This document shows, piece after piece, positions 53,840 through 62,057 of a stretch of 64,000 bases of DNA. The DNA comes from Mycobacterium sp. 852002-51057_SCH5723018 (GTDB lineage: Bacteria; Actinomycetota; Actinomycetes; Mycobacteriales; Mycobacteriaceae), in the NCBI RefSeq assembly GCF_001667035.1, contig NZ_LZIR01000004.1, positions 175,256-239,255 of the forward strand, given 5' to 3'. The translations under genes and the position numbers were made by a program. Position 1 is the stretch's first letter, and each line of letters starts with the position of its first letter. The notes beneath the pieces are model-generated. The model was not told the origin of the DNA. It saw only the letters and a list, made by a program, of their open reading frames with translations, and did not search any database.

Positions 53840-54232
53840 ATGGCCGCGCGGATCCTGGTCGCCAAGCCCGGCCTCGACGGACACGACCGCGGCGCCAAGA
53901 TCGTCGCCCGCACCCTGCGTGACGCGGGTTTCGAGGTGATCTACACCGGCATCCGGCAGCGCATCGAAGACATCGCGTCGATCGCCGTGCAGGAAGACGT
54001 GGCGGTGGTCGGCCTGAGCATCCTGTCCGGTGCCCACCTGGCGCTCACCGCGCGCACCATCGAGGCGCTGCGCGCCGCCGACGCCGCCGACATCGCCGTG
54101 GTCGTCGGCGGCACCATCCCGCACGCCGACGTGCCCAAGCTGGTGTCCGTCGGCGCCGCCGCGGTGTTTCCCACCGGGACACCGCTCGACGTGCTGGTGC
54201 GCGACATCCGCGCGCTAACCGGTAGCCCCTAA
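53840..54232 (+). CDS. B12-binding small subunit of acyl-CoA mutase
   Basis: A 130-residue cobalamin-binding domain. The DxHxxG motif that ligates cobalt is present (GLDGHDRGAK), with LSILSGAH and VVGGTIPHADV as the other binding segments. The start follows the large subunit stop without a gap. Together the two subunits equal one fused methylmalonyl-CoA mutase without its N-terminal extension. Confidence 0.93.
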   Translation: MAARILVAKPGLDGHDRGAKIVARTLRDAGFEVIYTGIRQRIEDIASIAVQEDVAVVGLSILSGAHLALTARTIEALRAADAADIAVVVGGTIPHADVPKLVSVGAAAVFPTGTPLDVLVRDIRALTGSP

Positions 54233-54258
54233 CCCGTCCCGAACGAAACAGAGGAATC

Positions 54259-55215
54259 GTGCGCATCGGAGTGATGATCGGACCCGAGCGCGGGGACTCC
54301 GCGCGCAAGGTCACCCGGATGCTGGCCGACATCGACTGGGCCGAGACCGCCGGCCTGGACAGCGCCTGGATCCCGCAGATCCCCAACGACTTCGACGCAC
54401 TGGTGGCGGTCGCCCTGATGGCGACGCGCACCAGCCGGATCGAGCTGGGCACCGCGGTCGTCCCCCTGCAGGCTCAGCATCCAATTGCCTTGGCGCGCCA
54501 GGCCTTATCGGTGCAGGCTGCCACCGGGGGCCGGCTGGTGCTGGGGGTCGGGCCGTCGCACCACTGGATCGTTGACGACATGCTCGGGATTCCCTACGCG
54601 CGGCCCGCGGCCTACACCCGGGACTTTCTCGAAGTGTTGCACGCCGCCTTCGCCAACCCCGGCCCCATCGACGTGGAAAACGACACCTTCCGGGTGCACA
54701 ATCCGCTCGACCTGGGACCGGTCGCGCCGTTGCCGGTGCTGGTGGCAGCCCTCGGACCGGTAATGTTGACCATCGCCGGAGAGCGCGCCGACGGCACCGT
54801 GCTGTGGATGGCCGATGAGCGCGCCGTGGCCGAGCACGTCGTGCCGCGCATAACCAAGGCCGCCGACAACGCCGGGCGCCCGGCGCCCCGCATCGTCGCC
54901 GGCATCCCGGTATGCCTCTGCGCGGCAAGCGAAGTCGATGCCGCGCGCGAGCGGGCCAACCGGATCCTGGGCGAGGCCGAGGTCTCGCCCAACTACCAGC
55001 GGCTGCTCGGCTACGGCGACGCCAAAGACGTCGGCGACATCTGCGCGGCCGGTGACGAGGACGCGATCCTGGCTCGATTCCGCCGATTTGCCGACGCCGG
55101 AGTGACCGATCTGTCGGTGCGCCTGCTGCCGATCGGCGAGAGCCGGGACGAACTCGTCGCCTCCAAGCGCCGGACGCGTGAGGTGATCGCCGCGCTCGCA
55201 ACGGAGTTGCGTTGA
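54259..55215 (+). CDS. LLM-class F420-dependent oxidoreductase (TIGR03564-like)
   Basis: A 318-residue luciferase-fold F420 enzyme. Family segments include WIPQIPNDFDALVAVALMA, SRIELGTAVVPLQAQHPIAL, LVLGVGPSHHWIVDDMLGI and ERADGTVLWMADERAVAEH. GTG 54259 lies 26 bp after the mutase small subunit. Its stop overlaps the CoA-transferase start (TTGA), so it is part of one operon with the mutase and transferase. Confidence 0.9.
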   Translation: MRIGVMIGPERGDSARKVTRMLADIDWAETAGLDSAWIPQIPNDFDALVAVALMATRTSRIELGTAVVPLQAQHPIALARQALSVQAATGGRLVLGVGPSHHWIVDDMLGIPYARPAAYTRDFLEVLHAAFANPGPIDVENDTFRVHNPLDLGPVAPLPVLVAALGPVMLTIAGERADGTVLWMADERAVAEHVVPRITKAADNAGRPAPRIVAGIPVCLCAASEVDAARERANRILGEAEVSPNYQRLLGYGDAKDVGDICAAGDEDAILARFRRFADAGVTDLSVRLLPIGESRDELVASKRRTREVIAALATELR

Positions 55216-56252
55216 CGACCGGAAACCCAGGACCGCTGGCGGGAATACGCATCCTCGAGGTTGGCACCATGCTGGCCGGCCCCTACGCCACCATGCTGCT
55301 GGCCGACCTCGGCGCCGAGGTGACCAAGATCGAGCCCCGGGGCGGGGAGATCTCCCGGGGGGTCGGTCCCAGCTACTTCGCGAGCCTCAACCGCAACAAG
55401 TCCAGCGTCTGCCTCGACCTGAATTCCGAAGCGGGACAACGACACTTGGGCGAACTGGTCGCGGAATCACACGCCCTACTTGTCAACCTCAAACCGTCGG
55501 CCATCCGCCGGCTCGGGCTGACCTACGAACAGTTGCGGCAGCACAACGAACGGATCGTCTGCGTCGCGATCACCGGCTTCGGCCTGAACGGCGGCGACGA
55601 TCCGGCGTTCGACTACGTCGTCCAGGCGTCGACCGGGATCGCCGCCATGACGGGCGACCCGGACGGACCGCCCACACTGCCCGGCTATTCTTCGGCCGAC
55701 AATTCCACCGGAATGTGTGCCGCACTCGGGCTTTTGGCCAAAGTGGTCTCCGGCACCGGCGGACAAGTGGATGTGTCGCTGCGCGACGTCATGCTGTCGC
55801 AGCTCAACTACCACGCGTCAGCCTACCTCAACAATGGGGTCGAGCCGCAGCGCCGGCCGAACGGGGCGCACTCCTATTACGTTCCCGCCCAGCTATTTCC
55901 AACCGCAGACGGATATCTCGCCCTCTTCATCACCCACGACGGATTCTGGAAATCGTTTGCCGCCGAGGCGGGCATCGGCGGTTTCGAAACGATGGCCGAA
56001 CGGGTGAGCCGCCGCGACGACGTGCTGGCCGTCGTCACCGCGATGCTGGCGACCGACACGGCGGCCGGCTGGGAACGGCGACTGCGTCCACTCGGTGTTC
56101 CGGCGGCGGCCGTGCGGACGCTGCCCGAGGCGCTCAAAGCGACCCCGGAAGTTGTTGTGACGGCGGGTGATTTCCGCCTCGTCGGCAACCCGATCCACGT
56201 CTCCGGCTACGAGCCCGCCTACCGGCCGCCCCCTGAACTGACCGAGGGCTAA
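55212..56252 (+). CDS. CoA transferase, family III (CaiB/BaiF)
   Basis: A 346-residue formyl-CoA-transferase-type enzyme. It starts GPLAGIRILEVGTMLAGPYA, then LGAEVTKIEP and the central GFGLNGGDDPAFDYVVQAST. The catalytic aspartate region is expected near VDVSLRDVMLSQL. It moves CoA between carboxylic acids and likely activates a substrate or releases a product of the mutase. The TTG start overlaps the preceding gene by 4 bp. Confidence 0.9.
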   Translation: MTTGNPGPLAGIRILEVGTMLAGPYATMLLADLGAEVTKIEPRGGEISRGVGPSYFASLNRNKSSVCLDLNSEAGQRHLGELVAESHALLVNLKPSAIRRLGLTYEQLRQHNERIVCVAITGFGLNGGDDPAFDYVVQASTGIAAMTGDPDGPPTLPGYSSADNSTGMCAALGLLAKVVSGTGGQVDVSLRDVMLSQLNYHASAYLNNGVEPQRRPNGAHSYYVPAQLFPTADGYLALFITHDGFWKSFAAEAGIGGFETMAERVSRRDDVLAVVTAMLATDTAAGWERRLRPLGVPAAAVRTLPEALKATPEVVVTAGDFRLVGNPIHVSGYEPAYRPPPELTEG

Positions 56253-56268
56253 TCTCCGATGGTTGGCG

Positions 56269-57156
56269 TCAAGGGTTGAGGTGGGCTTCGGCGAGCTTGC
56301 GGAACGCCGCCACCAAACGACTGCGGTCCCCGGCCCGGGTCGCCAGCACGACATGACTGGGCTCGACGCCTTCCAGCGGGACCGTGGTGATATCCGGCCG
56401 CAGGCTGTTTCCCTGAAAGCCGGCGGTGATGGCCACCGCCTGCCCCGAGGCGATGAGTTCGAACTTGTCCTCGAGCGCATCGATGAACGGACCGTCCGGT
56501 GCCCGGCGCCCATCGGGACGAGGATCTATGCGCCAGAAGGCGCTCCAGGCCGGATCGGAGTGCCGCACCCGCGGCATGGGTTCGTCGGCTATGTCGTCGA
56601 GGGTGACCGATTCGCGGCCGGCCAGGCGATGGTCTACCGGCACCGCCAGTACCCGGGGCTCGTCATACAGGACCGTCACGTGCAGCTGGTCGGTGGGGAA
56701 CGGCAGCCGGGTCACGACCGCGTCCACCCGATGGTCGAGCAGCGCGTCACGGGCTTTATCCCAATCCAGGTGTGTGACTTGCACATCCGCGTCGGGGTGC
56801 TCGCGGCGTAACTGGCGCACCGCCGGCGTGACGATCATGCCCGATGTGTAGCCGATGGCGATCCGGCTGGGCTGGGCGGCGGCACGGGCCTGCGCGGCGG
56901 CTTGAGCGGCCGAGCGCAACACCGCCCTGGCGCGAGGGAGGAACACCTCACCGGCCTCGGTCAGCCGGGTGCCCTGCGGCGTTCGATCCAGTAGCCGGAC
57001 GCCCAGCTGCTGCTCGAGGCGACGGATCTGGCGGCTCAGCGACGGCTGCGCGACGCGCAGCACGTCGGCCGCGCGCCCGAAGTGTCGGTGCTCGGCCACC
57101 GCCACGAAGTACCCGACCAGGCGCAGGTCGAGATCCACCGCCGGCGAATCAGCCAT
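56269..57156 (-). CDS. LysR family transcriptional regulator
   Basis: A 295-residue LysR protein. The helix-turn-helix is near the N-terminus (YFVAVAEHRHFGRAADVLRV, AQPSLSRQIRRLEQQLGVRL), with an effector-binding domain from about residue 90. ATG 57156 is preferred to the upstream 57192 because the family begins close to the LxxxxYFVAVAE helix. It is divergent from the epimerase gene and convergent with the CoA-transferase gene; it probably controls the epimerase operon and itself from the 159-bp gap. Confidence 0.9.
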   Translation of the reverse strand: MADSPAVDLDLRLVGYFVAVAEHRHFGRAADVLRVAQPSLSRQIRRLEQQLGVRLLDRTPQGTRLTEAGEVFLPRARAVLRSAAQAAAQARAAAQPSRIAIGYTSGMIVTPAVRQLRREHPDADVQVTHLDWDKARDALLDHRVDAVVTRLPFPTDQLHVTVLYDEPRVLAVPVDHRLAGRESVTLDDIADEPMPRVRHSDPAWSAFWRIDPRPDGRRAPDGPFIDALEDKFELIASGQAVAITAGFQGNSLRPDITTVPLEGVEPSHVVLATRAGDRSRLVAAFRKLAEAHLNP

Positions 57157-57315
57157 GCGCGCATCGTAACTTAATCGCCCTGCGTGCTGCACCTACCGGC
57201 GCAACTGAACTGCGGTGATGCCTAAATCGCATCGCGCTATCCGGAATAGGACTTGGACGCCGGGCCCGAGTCGGTCATTGACTGGATGGCAGCGACACGA
57301 AGGGAGATTTCAGCC

Positions 57316-58209
57316 ATGCACGTCTTTGTAACCGGCGCCACCGGCCACATCGGTTCCGCCGTCGTCGACGAACTCGTCGCCGCCGGGCACCGGGTCACGG
57401 GATTGGCACGCTCCGACCAGGGCATCGCGGCCCTCGAGGCGAAGGGCGTGACGCCACACCGCGGCGACCTCGAGGACCTCGACGGCCTGCGGAGCGCCGC
57501 CGCCGCGGCCGACGGCGTCATCCACCTCGCGTTCCGCCACGACTTCGACGATTTCGTGGGCGCCGCCGAGACCGATCTGCGCGCCGTCGAGGCGATGGGC
57601 GAAGCGCTCGCCGGCTCAGACCGGCCTTTCGTCAGCACCTCGGGAACGCTGCTGCTCGCGTTGTTCGGGCAAGGCGGCGTGGCAACCGAAAACGACACGG
57701 CGCCCGGCGGGCCGCGGGTCGACTCGGAGAACGCGGTGATCGCGCTGGCCGACCGGGGGGTGCGGTCGTCGGTTGTCCGGCTCGCGCCGTTGGTGCACAG
57801 CGACCTGGATCACCATGGCTTCGCCCACCAACTCATCAACACGGCCCGCGATACCGGGCGGTCCGCCTACATCGGCGACGGTTCGAATCGCTGGCCGGCG
57901 CTCCACACGCTCGACGCGGCGCACCTCTACCGGCTGGCGCTCGAAAAGGCGCCCGCGGGAACGCGTTTGCATGGGGTGGCCGACGAGGGCGTGCCATTCC
58001 GTGACATCGCCGCGGTCATCGGCCGCCACCTGGGTGTGCCGGCGGTCGGCATTCCCGCCGAAGAGGCCGGCCATTTCGGCTTTCTCGCCATGTTCGCATC
58101 TCTGGACAACCCGACGTCGAGCGCGCTCACCCAGAAAGTGCTCGATTGGCATCCCGAACGGCCCGGGCTGATCGAAGACCTCGGCGCCGGCCACTACTTC
58201 GGCGAGTGA
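57316..58209 (+). CDS. NAD-dependent epimerase/dehydratase (extended SDR)
   Basis: A 297-residue Rossmann-fold protein. The cofactor motif is VTGATGHIGSAVVDEL (TGxxGxxG), followed by ARSDQGIAAL and HRGDLEDLDGL. The classical YxxxK is not obvious; the stretch RVDSENAVIALADRG takes its place, as in atypical SDRs of this type. ATG 57316 follows AGGGAG. Its stop overlaps the next gene start (GTGA). Confidence 0.88.
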   Translation: MHVFVTGATGHIGSAVVDELVAAGHRVTGLARSDQGIAALEAKGVTPHRGDLEDLDGLRSAAAAADGVIHLAFRHDFDDFVGAAETDLRAVEAMGEALAGSDRPFVSTSGTLLLALFGQGGVATENDTAPGGPRVDSENAVIALADRGVRSSVVRLAPLVHSDLDHHGFAHQLINTARDTGRSAYIGDGSNRWPALHTLDAAHLYRLALEKAPAGTRLHGVADEGVPFRDIAAVIGRHLGVPAVGIPAEEAGHFGFLAMFASLDNPTSSALTQKVLDWHPERPGLIEDLGAGHYFGE

Positions 58210-58979
58210 GCGGCGCCGTGGCTGACGCCGTGGTCGACGCGGCGCGCCGGACGCTGGGACCGGTTGGCGCGTGCCTGCCGGTCTCCTTCACCGGCGCCCC
58301 GCACGCCGAGTTGCAACGACAGGCCGTGGGCCGGTTGGAACGCGCCGGCTACGGCGCCATCTGGACCAACGAGGTCATCGGCAAGGACGCCTTGGTCCAA
58401 GTCGCCACGCTGTTGGCCGCGACCGACCGGATGGTGTTCGGCACCTGCATCGCCAACATCTGGGCCCGGGCGCCGCAGACCATGCACGCGGCGGCTTCCC
58501 AACTGGCAGAGGCCTATCCGGGCCGGTTCGTGCTCGGGCTCGGGGTCGGCTACCCCGAGCAGGCGGCCAGCACCGGCCAGGAATTCGGGAGCCCGCTGGC
58601 CACCATGCGCAACTACCTACACCGGATGGATAGCCCCACCTGGCCGCCCGCGCCCGACGCACCGTATCCGCGCATCATTGCCGCCAACGGCCCGAAAATG
58701 CTTGCGCTGGCAGGTGATAGCGCCGATGGGGCGCTGCCGGCCACGCGGCCTCCGGAGTTCACCGCCCAGGCGCGGCAGGTGCTCGGGCCGGACAAGCTCT
58801 TGGTTGTCGGGATGTCCGTCGACGCCGACAGATCGCAGGCAGCTGCACAGCAGGCCGTGCGAGAGCAGCTGGCCGCCGGGGCGGATCACGTGACGCTTCT
58901 GGGGCCCATCGGCATCGAGTTTGACTCGGGCATAAGCCAACTCGAACAGCTGGCTCCCGCGCTGGCCGAACTTGGCTAG
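58206..58979 (+). CDS. LLM-class F420-dependent oxidoreductase (TIGR03620-like)
   Basis: A 257-residue luciferase-fold protein. Typical parts are RLERAGYGAIWTNEVIGKDA, TCIANIWARAPQTMHAAA and FVLGLGVGYPEQAAST, then ANGPKMLALAGDSADGALP. GTG 58206 overlaps the epimerase stop by 4 bp. It is shorter than usual for LLM enzymes (about 300), within the range of this subgroup. It converges with a small EthD-like gene, overlapping it by 4 bp. Confidence 0.88.
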   Translation: MSGAVADAVVDAARRTLGPVGACLPVSFTGAPHAELQRQAVGRLERAGYGAIWTNEVIGKDALVQVATLLAATDRMVFGTCIANIWARAPQTMHAAASQLAEAYPGRFVLGLGVGYPEQAASTGQEFGSPLATMRNYLHRMDSPTWPPAPDAPYPRIIAANGPKMLALAGDSADGALPATRPPEFTAQARQVLGPDKLLVVGMSVDADRSQAAAQQAVREQLAAGADHVTLLGPIGIEFDSGISQLEQLAPALAELG

Positions 58980-59290
58980 CCGCTGCACTCGGCGGTCACC
59001 TCGAGCAGCCGGGGGATCGGCGGCGGATCCAACTGCAGCGCGTCCGACATGTGCAGCGCGCCCGCGCTGGCAATCATGTTGTCCAGGATGGCCTGCAGAT
59101 CGTCGCCCTCGATTTCATAGATGGCCACATACGGGCCCTCGCCGTTGACCGGACGCATCCGCCGGGCCGAGACGAATCCTTCGAGGGCCACCAGCTCGCC
59201 CAAATGGACGTCGTCGTACCAGGTGTTGTACTCCTGCTCGCGCTCGGGCGAACTGGGCCGGCTCTCCACGAGGATGATGCCCTTGGCCAT
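58976..59290 (-). CDS. Small dimeric alpha-beta barrel (EthD/DUF4286-like) protein
   Basis: A 104-residue protein with the EYNTWYDDVHLGELVALEGF segment seen in EthD and DUF4286-type ferredoxin-like barrels, followed by SARRMRPVNGEGPYVAIYEI. Such proteins sit in degradation clusters as monooxygenase-like or accessory factors. ATG 59290 gives a start close to the first beta strand (MAKGIILVESRP). It lies 22 bp downstream of the ferredoxin gene on the same strand. Confidence 0.75.
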   Translation of the reverse strand: MAKGIILVESRPSSPEREQEYNTWYDDVHLGELVALEGFVSARRMRPVNGEGPYVAIYEIEGDDLQAILDNMIASAGALHMSDALQLDPPPIPRLLEVTAECSG

Positions 59291-59312
59291 CGCGGCCACC
59301 TCTCTGTGACGA

Positions 59313-59654
59313 CTACTCGTAGCGCACCGTGATCGAAGCCGTGTCGGGTACGCCCTGGCACGTCAGAATGTAGCCCTCGGCCACCTCGTCGTCCTCGAGA
59401 GCGTCGTTGACGCGCATGGTGGCGTGGCCTTCCTCGAGCCGGGCCATGCACGTACCGCAGTTGCCGGCCTCGCAATTGAACGGCGGATCCAGGCCGGCCC
59501 GTCGCGCGCTCTCCAATAAGGTCTCACCGGGGACCAGCGGCACCGATACCTTCTTGCGATCGAGGTGGATCGTCACCGTGCCGGCCTGGCCACCGTTTGA
59601 TGCGGGATCTGTCACCCGTCGGGTCTCCTCGATGGTCCGGGTGAGCGTCACCAT
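59313..59654 (-). CDS. Plant-type 2Fe-2S ferredoxin
   Basis: A 113-residue 2Fe-2S ferredoxin. The cluster ligands are CEAGNCGTCMARL (CxxxxCxxC) and the distal cysteine in ILTCQG. The sequence resembles the C-terminal domain of oxygenase reductases such as KshB. It likely carries electrons to an oxygenase; candidates in the window are the island P450s or an enzyme outside. ATG 59654 lies 36 bp from a palindromic operator in the divergent region with the acyl-CoA ligase gene. Confidence 0.92.
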   Translation of the reverse strand: MVTLTRTIEETRRVTDPASNGGQAGTVTIHLDRKKVSVPLVPGETLLESARRAGLDPPFNCEAGNCGTCMARLEEGHATMRVNDALEDDEVAEGYILTCQGVPDTASITVRYE

Positions 59655-59689
59655 GACCGCTCCCCTCCGTACTTGCGTTCTTCAGTATA

Positions 59690-59704
59690 GAGAATACTAT
59701 TCTC
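59690..59704. promoter_or_regulatory. 15-bp palindromic operator between ferredoxin and ligase genes
   Basis: GAGAATACTATTCTC is a perfect 6-3-6 inverted repeat with the same AGAAT-N3-ATTCT core as the operators next to the island TetR gene. It is placed to control both divergent genes. Confidence 0.7.
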
Positions 59705-59755
59705 GCTAGGCGATAGGATCTTCTCAAGACATCGGGACTGCTGGGAGGGACGGAC

Positions 59756-61174
59756 GTGACCGAGCCGCCCGCGCTCGTGTTCGAGGAGCGGCCATTCAGC
59801 GGGCCTCAGCTCGACGCGTTGGCCGACGGGCTGGCGGGCGCCCTGATCACGAGGGGCGTCAGCGCTGGTCATCGGGTCGCGGTCATGGCGTCCAACCGGC
59901 CGGAGTTCGTGGCCGCGGTGCTGGCGATCTGGCGGCTGGGCGCCACGGCGGTACTCATCAGCCCGGCGTGGAAGCGCGACGAGGTCGACCACGCACTTGC
60001 GTTGACAGACCCGGCGCACGCCGTCGGTGACCATCCCGTGCTGGCCGGCCTGATGCCGATGCTGCACCTGGATGAACCGATTCGCCCCGGCGAGCCGGTG
60101 GTCTCCGTCCGGCCGCCGGTCGGGGCCGACGCGGTGCTGGTATTCAGTTCCGGCACCACCGGCCTGCCGAAGGCCGTCCGGCACACCCACGCGGCGCTCG
60201 ACGAGGCCGTGGGGCACTGGCGCGATGCGTTGCACCTGACCCGGCGCGACCGCATCCAGATCGCGACGCCACCGTCACACATCCTTGGCCTGCTAAACAT
60301 CCTCACCGCGCTGCGGACCGGCGCCCGGGTGCGCCTGCATCCGCGGTTCGACATCGACCGAGCCTTGCACTACATCGAAAGCGACCGCATCACAGTCGAA
60401 ATGGCGGTCGCGCCCATCGCGCTGGCCATCGCCTCACACCCCGAGCTTGAGTCCTACGACCTGTCCTCGCTGCGGTTCATCATGTGGGGAGCGACACCGG
60501 TCAGCCCCAGCGTCGCCGAAACCGTGACCCGGCGAACCGGCGTCGGATGGGTGCCTGCTTACGGCACAACGGAATTGCCCGTCATCGCTTGCAATCCCGT
60601 GGAGGGGGCCAGGCTGGACTCCGTAGGGCGCCCGGTGCCCGGGGTGGATCTGCGGGTGGTCTCGCTCGACTCTGGCGAGCGGGTCTGCCCGGGGGAGGTG
60701 GGCGAGATCCAGGCTCGGTCGTTGTCGCTCATGGCCGGCTACCTGCCGTCCGGGGCGACCGCCGAGGCGATCCGCGACGGCTGGTACCGCACCGGTGACG
60801 TCGGCTGGCTCGACTCCGACGGGTGGCTGCGGATCACCGATCGTCTCAAGGAGATGATCAAGGTGCGCGGCTTTCAGGTCGCGCCGGCCGAAATCGAGAC
60901 GGTGCTGCACGGACATCCGGCCGTCAAGGACTGCGCGGTGTTCGGCGTTCCCGACGCCATCAACGGCGAAGCGATCGTCGCCGCCGTCGCCACACGGGAT
61001 CCCGCGGAGAGGGAGCGGCTCGCCGCAGAGCTGTCCGCCAGGGTGGACCAGAGGCTGGCGTCCTACAAACGACTGAGCCGAGTGGTTTTCGTGGACGATA
61101 TTCCGCGCCTGCCCTCGGGCAAGGTGCTGCGTCGAGTGCTCAAGGAGAGCTATGGATGTACGTCTGACGTCTGA
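59756..61174 (+). CDS. Acyl-CoA synthetase (AMP-forming)
   Basis: A 472-residue adenylate-forming ligase. The P-loop is VFSSGTTGLPKAVRH, the A5 motif VGWVPAYGTTELPV, and the C-terminal part WYRTGDVGWLDSDGWLRITD, RLKEMIKVRGFQVAPAEIE and LPSGKVLRRVLKE with the catalytic lysine. It is a little short, with a compact N-terminus. GTG 59756 follows GGGAGGGA. It overlaps the following dehydrogenase gene by 23 bp. Confidence 0.92.
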   Translation: MTEPPALVFEERPFSGPQLDALADGLAGALITRGVSAGHRVAVMASNRPEFVAAVLAIWRLGATAVLISPAWKRDEVDHALALTDPAHAVGDHPVLAGLMPMLHLDEPIRPGEPVVSVRPPVGADAVLVFSSGTTGLPKAVRHTHAALDEAVGHWRDALHLTRRDRIQIATPPSHILGLLNILTALRTGARVRLHPRFDIDRALHYIESDRITVEMAVAPIALAIASHPELESYDLSSLRFIMWGATPVSPSVAETVTRRTGVGWVPAYGTTELPVIACNPVEGARLDSVGRPVPGVDLRVVSLDSGERVCPGEVGEIQARSLSLMAGYLPSGATAEAIRDGWYRTGDVGWLDSDGWLRITDRLKEMIKVRGFQVAPAEIETVLHGHPAVKDCAVFGVPDAINGEAIVAAVATRDPAERERLAAELSARVDQRLASYKRLSRVVFVDDIPRLPSGKVLRRVLKESYGCTSDV

Positions 61175-62057
61175 ACAGCAGCAACTCCGCGACGCCGCCG
61201 CCAAGCTGGCCGACGATCTCGGTCTGGGGGCCGTGCAGGACCTCGACGATGCGAGCCGAATCACGCGGTTGGACAGGCAGATTGAGACGACGGGCTGGCG
61301 GGCGCTGCGTTCTGACGGGGCCTCCGGCGTCGAAGTGGCCATCGTCGCCGAGGAATTCGGGCGCCGACTGATCGACGCGCCGTTTCTGGGCCCGGTGTTG
61401 GCCGACGATCTGGCACGCCACATCGATGCCGACGCCCGCGCAGCGACCTTCGCGGAGGGCGGTCTGGCAATCGACTCCCGGGGCGCCCAACGGGCTTTAT
61501 CGCTTTCCGGCACCACGGTTTTGGCGAGCGACCTGGGCCCGGGTCGAGTCGGTGCCGACCTGACCCGTGCCGAAGCGGAGACGGTGGGCTCGCCGCAGCC
61601 CCTCGGCGAGGTTGACCCCGAGGTTGCGGCGCGATGGCTGGCCTTGGCGCTGGTCACCACCGCTGCCGACCTGGTCGGCACCGCCCGCGGCGCGCACGGC
61701 GTCACATGCGACTACGCGAAAATCCGCGAACAGTACGGCAAGACGATCGGCTCCTATCAGGCGGTAGCGCACATGTTGGCGGAAAGCCTTGCGCTGATCG
61801 AGGGTTCGGTCAGCGTGCTGCGCCATGCCGCGTGGGGGATCGACGAGCTGACGCCCGTCGAGGCCATTCGGGCCGCCCAAATCGCCAAGGTCTACTGCGC
61901 GCGCGCCACCCGCACCGTCTGTGAGAGCGCCGTGCAGGTGCACGGCGGCATCGGCAATACCTGGGACTGCCTGATCCATGTATACCTACGCCGCGCACTG
62001 ACGTCGACCGAACTGTGGCCGATAACGCTGAAGGAGATCGACTTTGGACTTTCGTGA
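61152..62057 (+). CDS. Acyl-CoA dehydrogenase-like subunit (short)
   Basis: A 301-residue ACAD-like protein that begins MDVRLTSEQQQLRDAAAKLA. It keeps the C-terminal helical domain (DLVGTARGAHGVTCDYAKIR, AVQVHGGIGNTWDCLIHVYL) but the middle beta domain is short and the FAD loop is absent. It probably forms a heteromer with the next gene product. Start ATG 61152 lies within the ligase end, and its own end overlaps the next start by 14 bp. Confidence 0.87.
   Translation: MDVRLTSEQQQLRDAAAKLADDLGLGAVQDLDDASRITRLDRQIETTGWRALRSDGASGVEVAIVAEEFGRRLIDAPFLGPVLADDLARHIDADARAATFAEGGLAIDSRGAQRALSLSGTTVLASDLGPGRVGADLTRAEAETVGSPQPLGEVDPEVAARWLALALVTTAADLVGTARGAHGVTCDYAKIREQYGKTIGSYQAVAHMLAESLALIEGSVSVLRHAAWGIDELTPVEAIRAAQIAKVYCARATRTVCESAVQVHGGIGNTWDCLIHVYLRRALTSTELWPITLKEIDFGLS

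Noticed and set aside
52421..54124. 567-codon reverse frame opposite the acyl-CoA mutase genes
   Set aside because: Antisense shadow spanning two real, motif-bearing genes.
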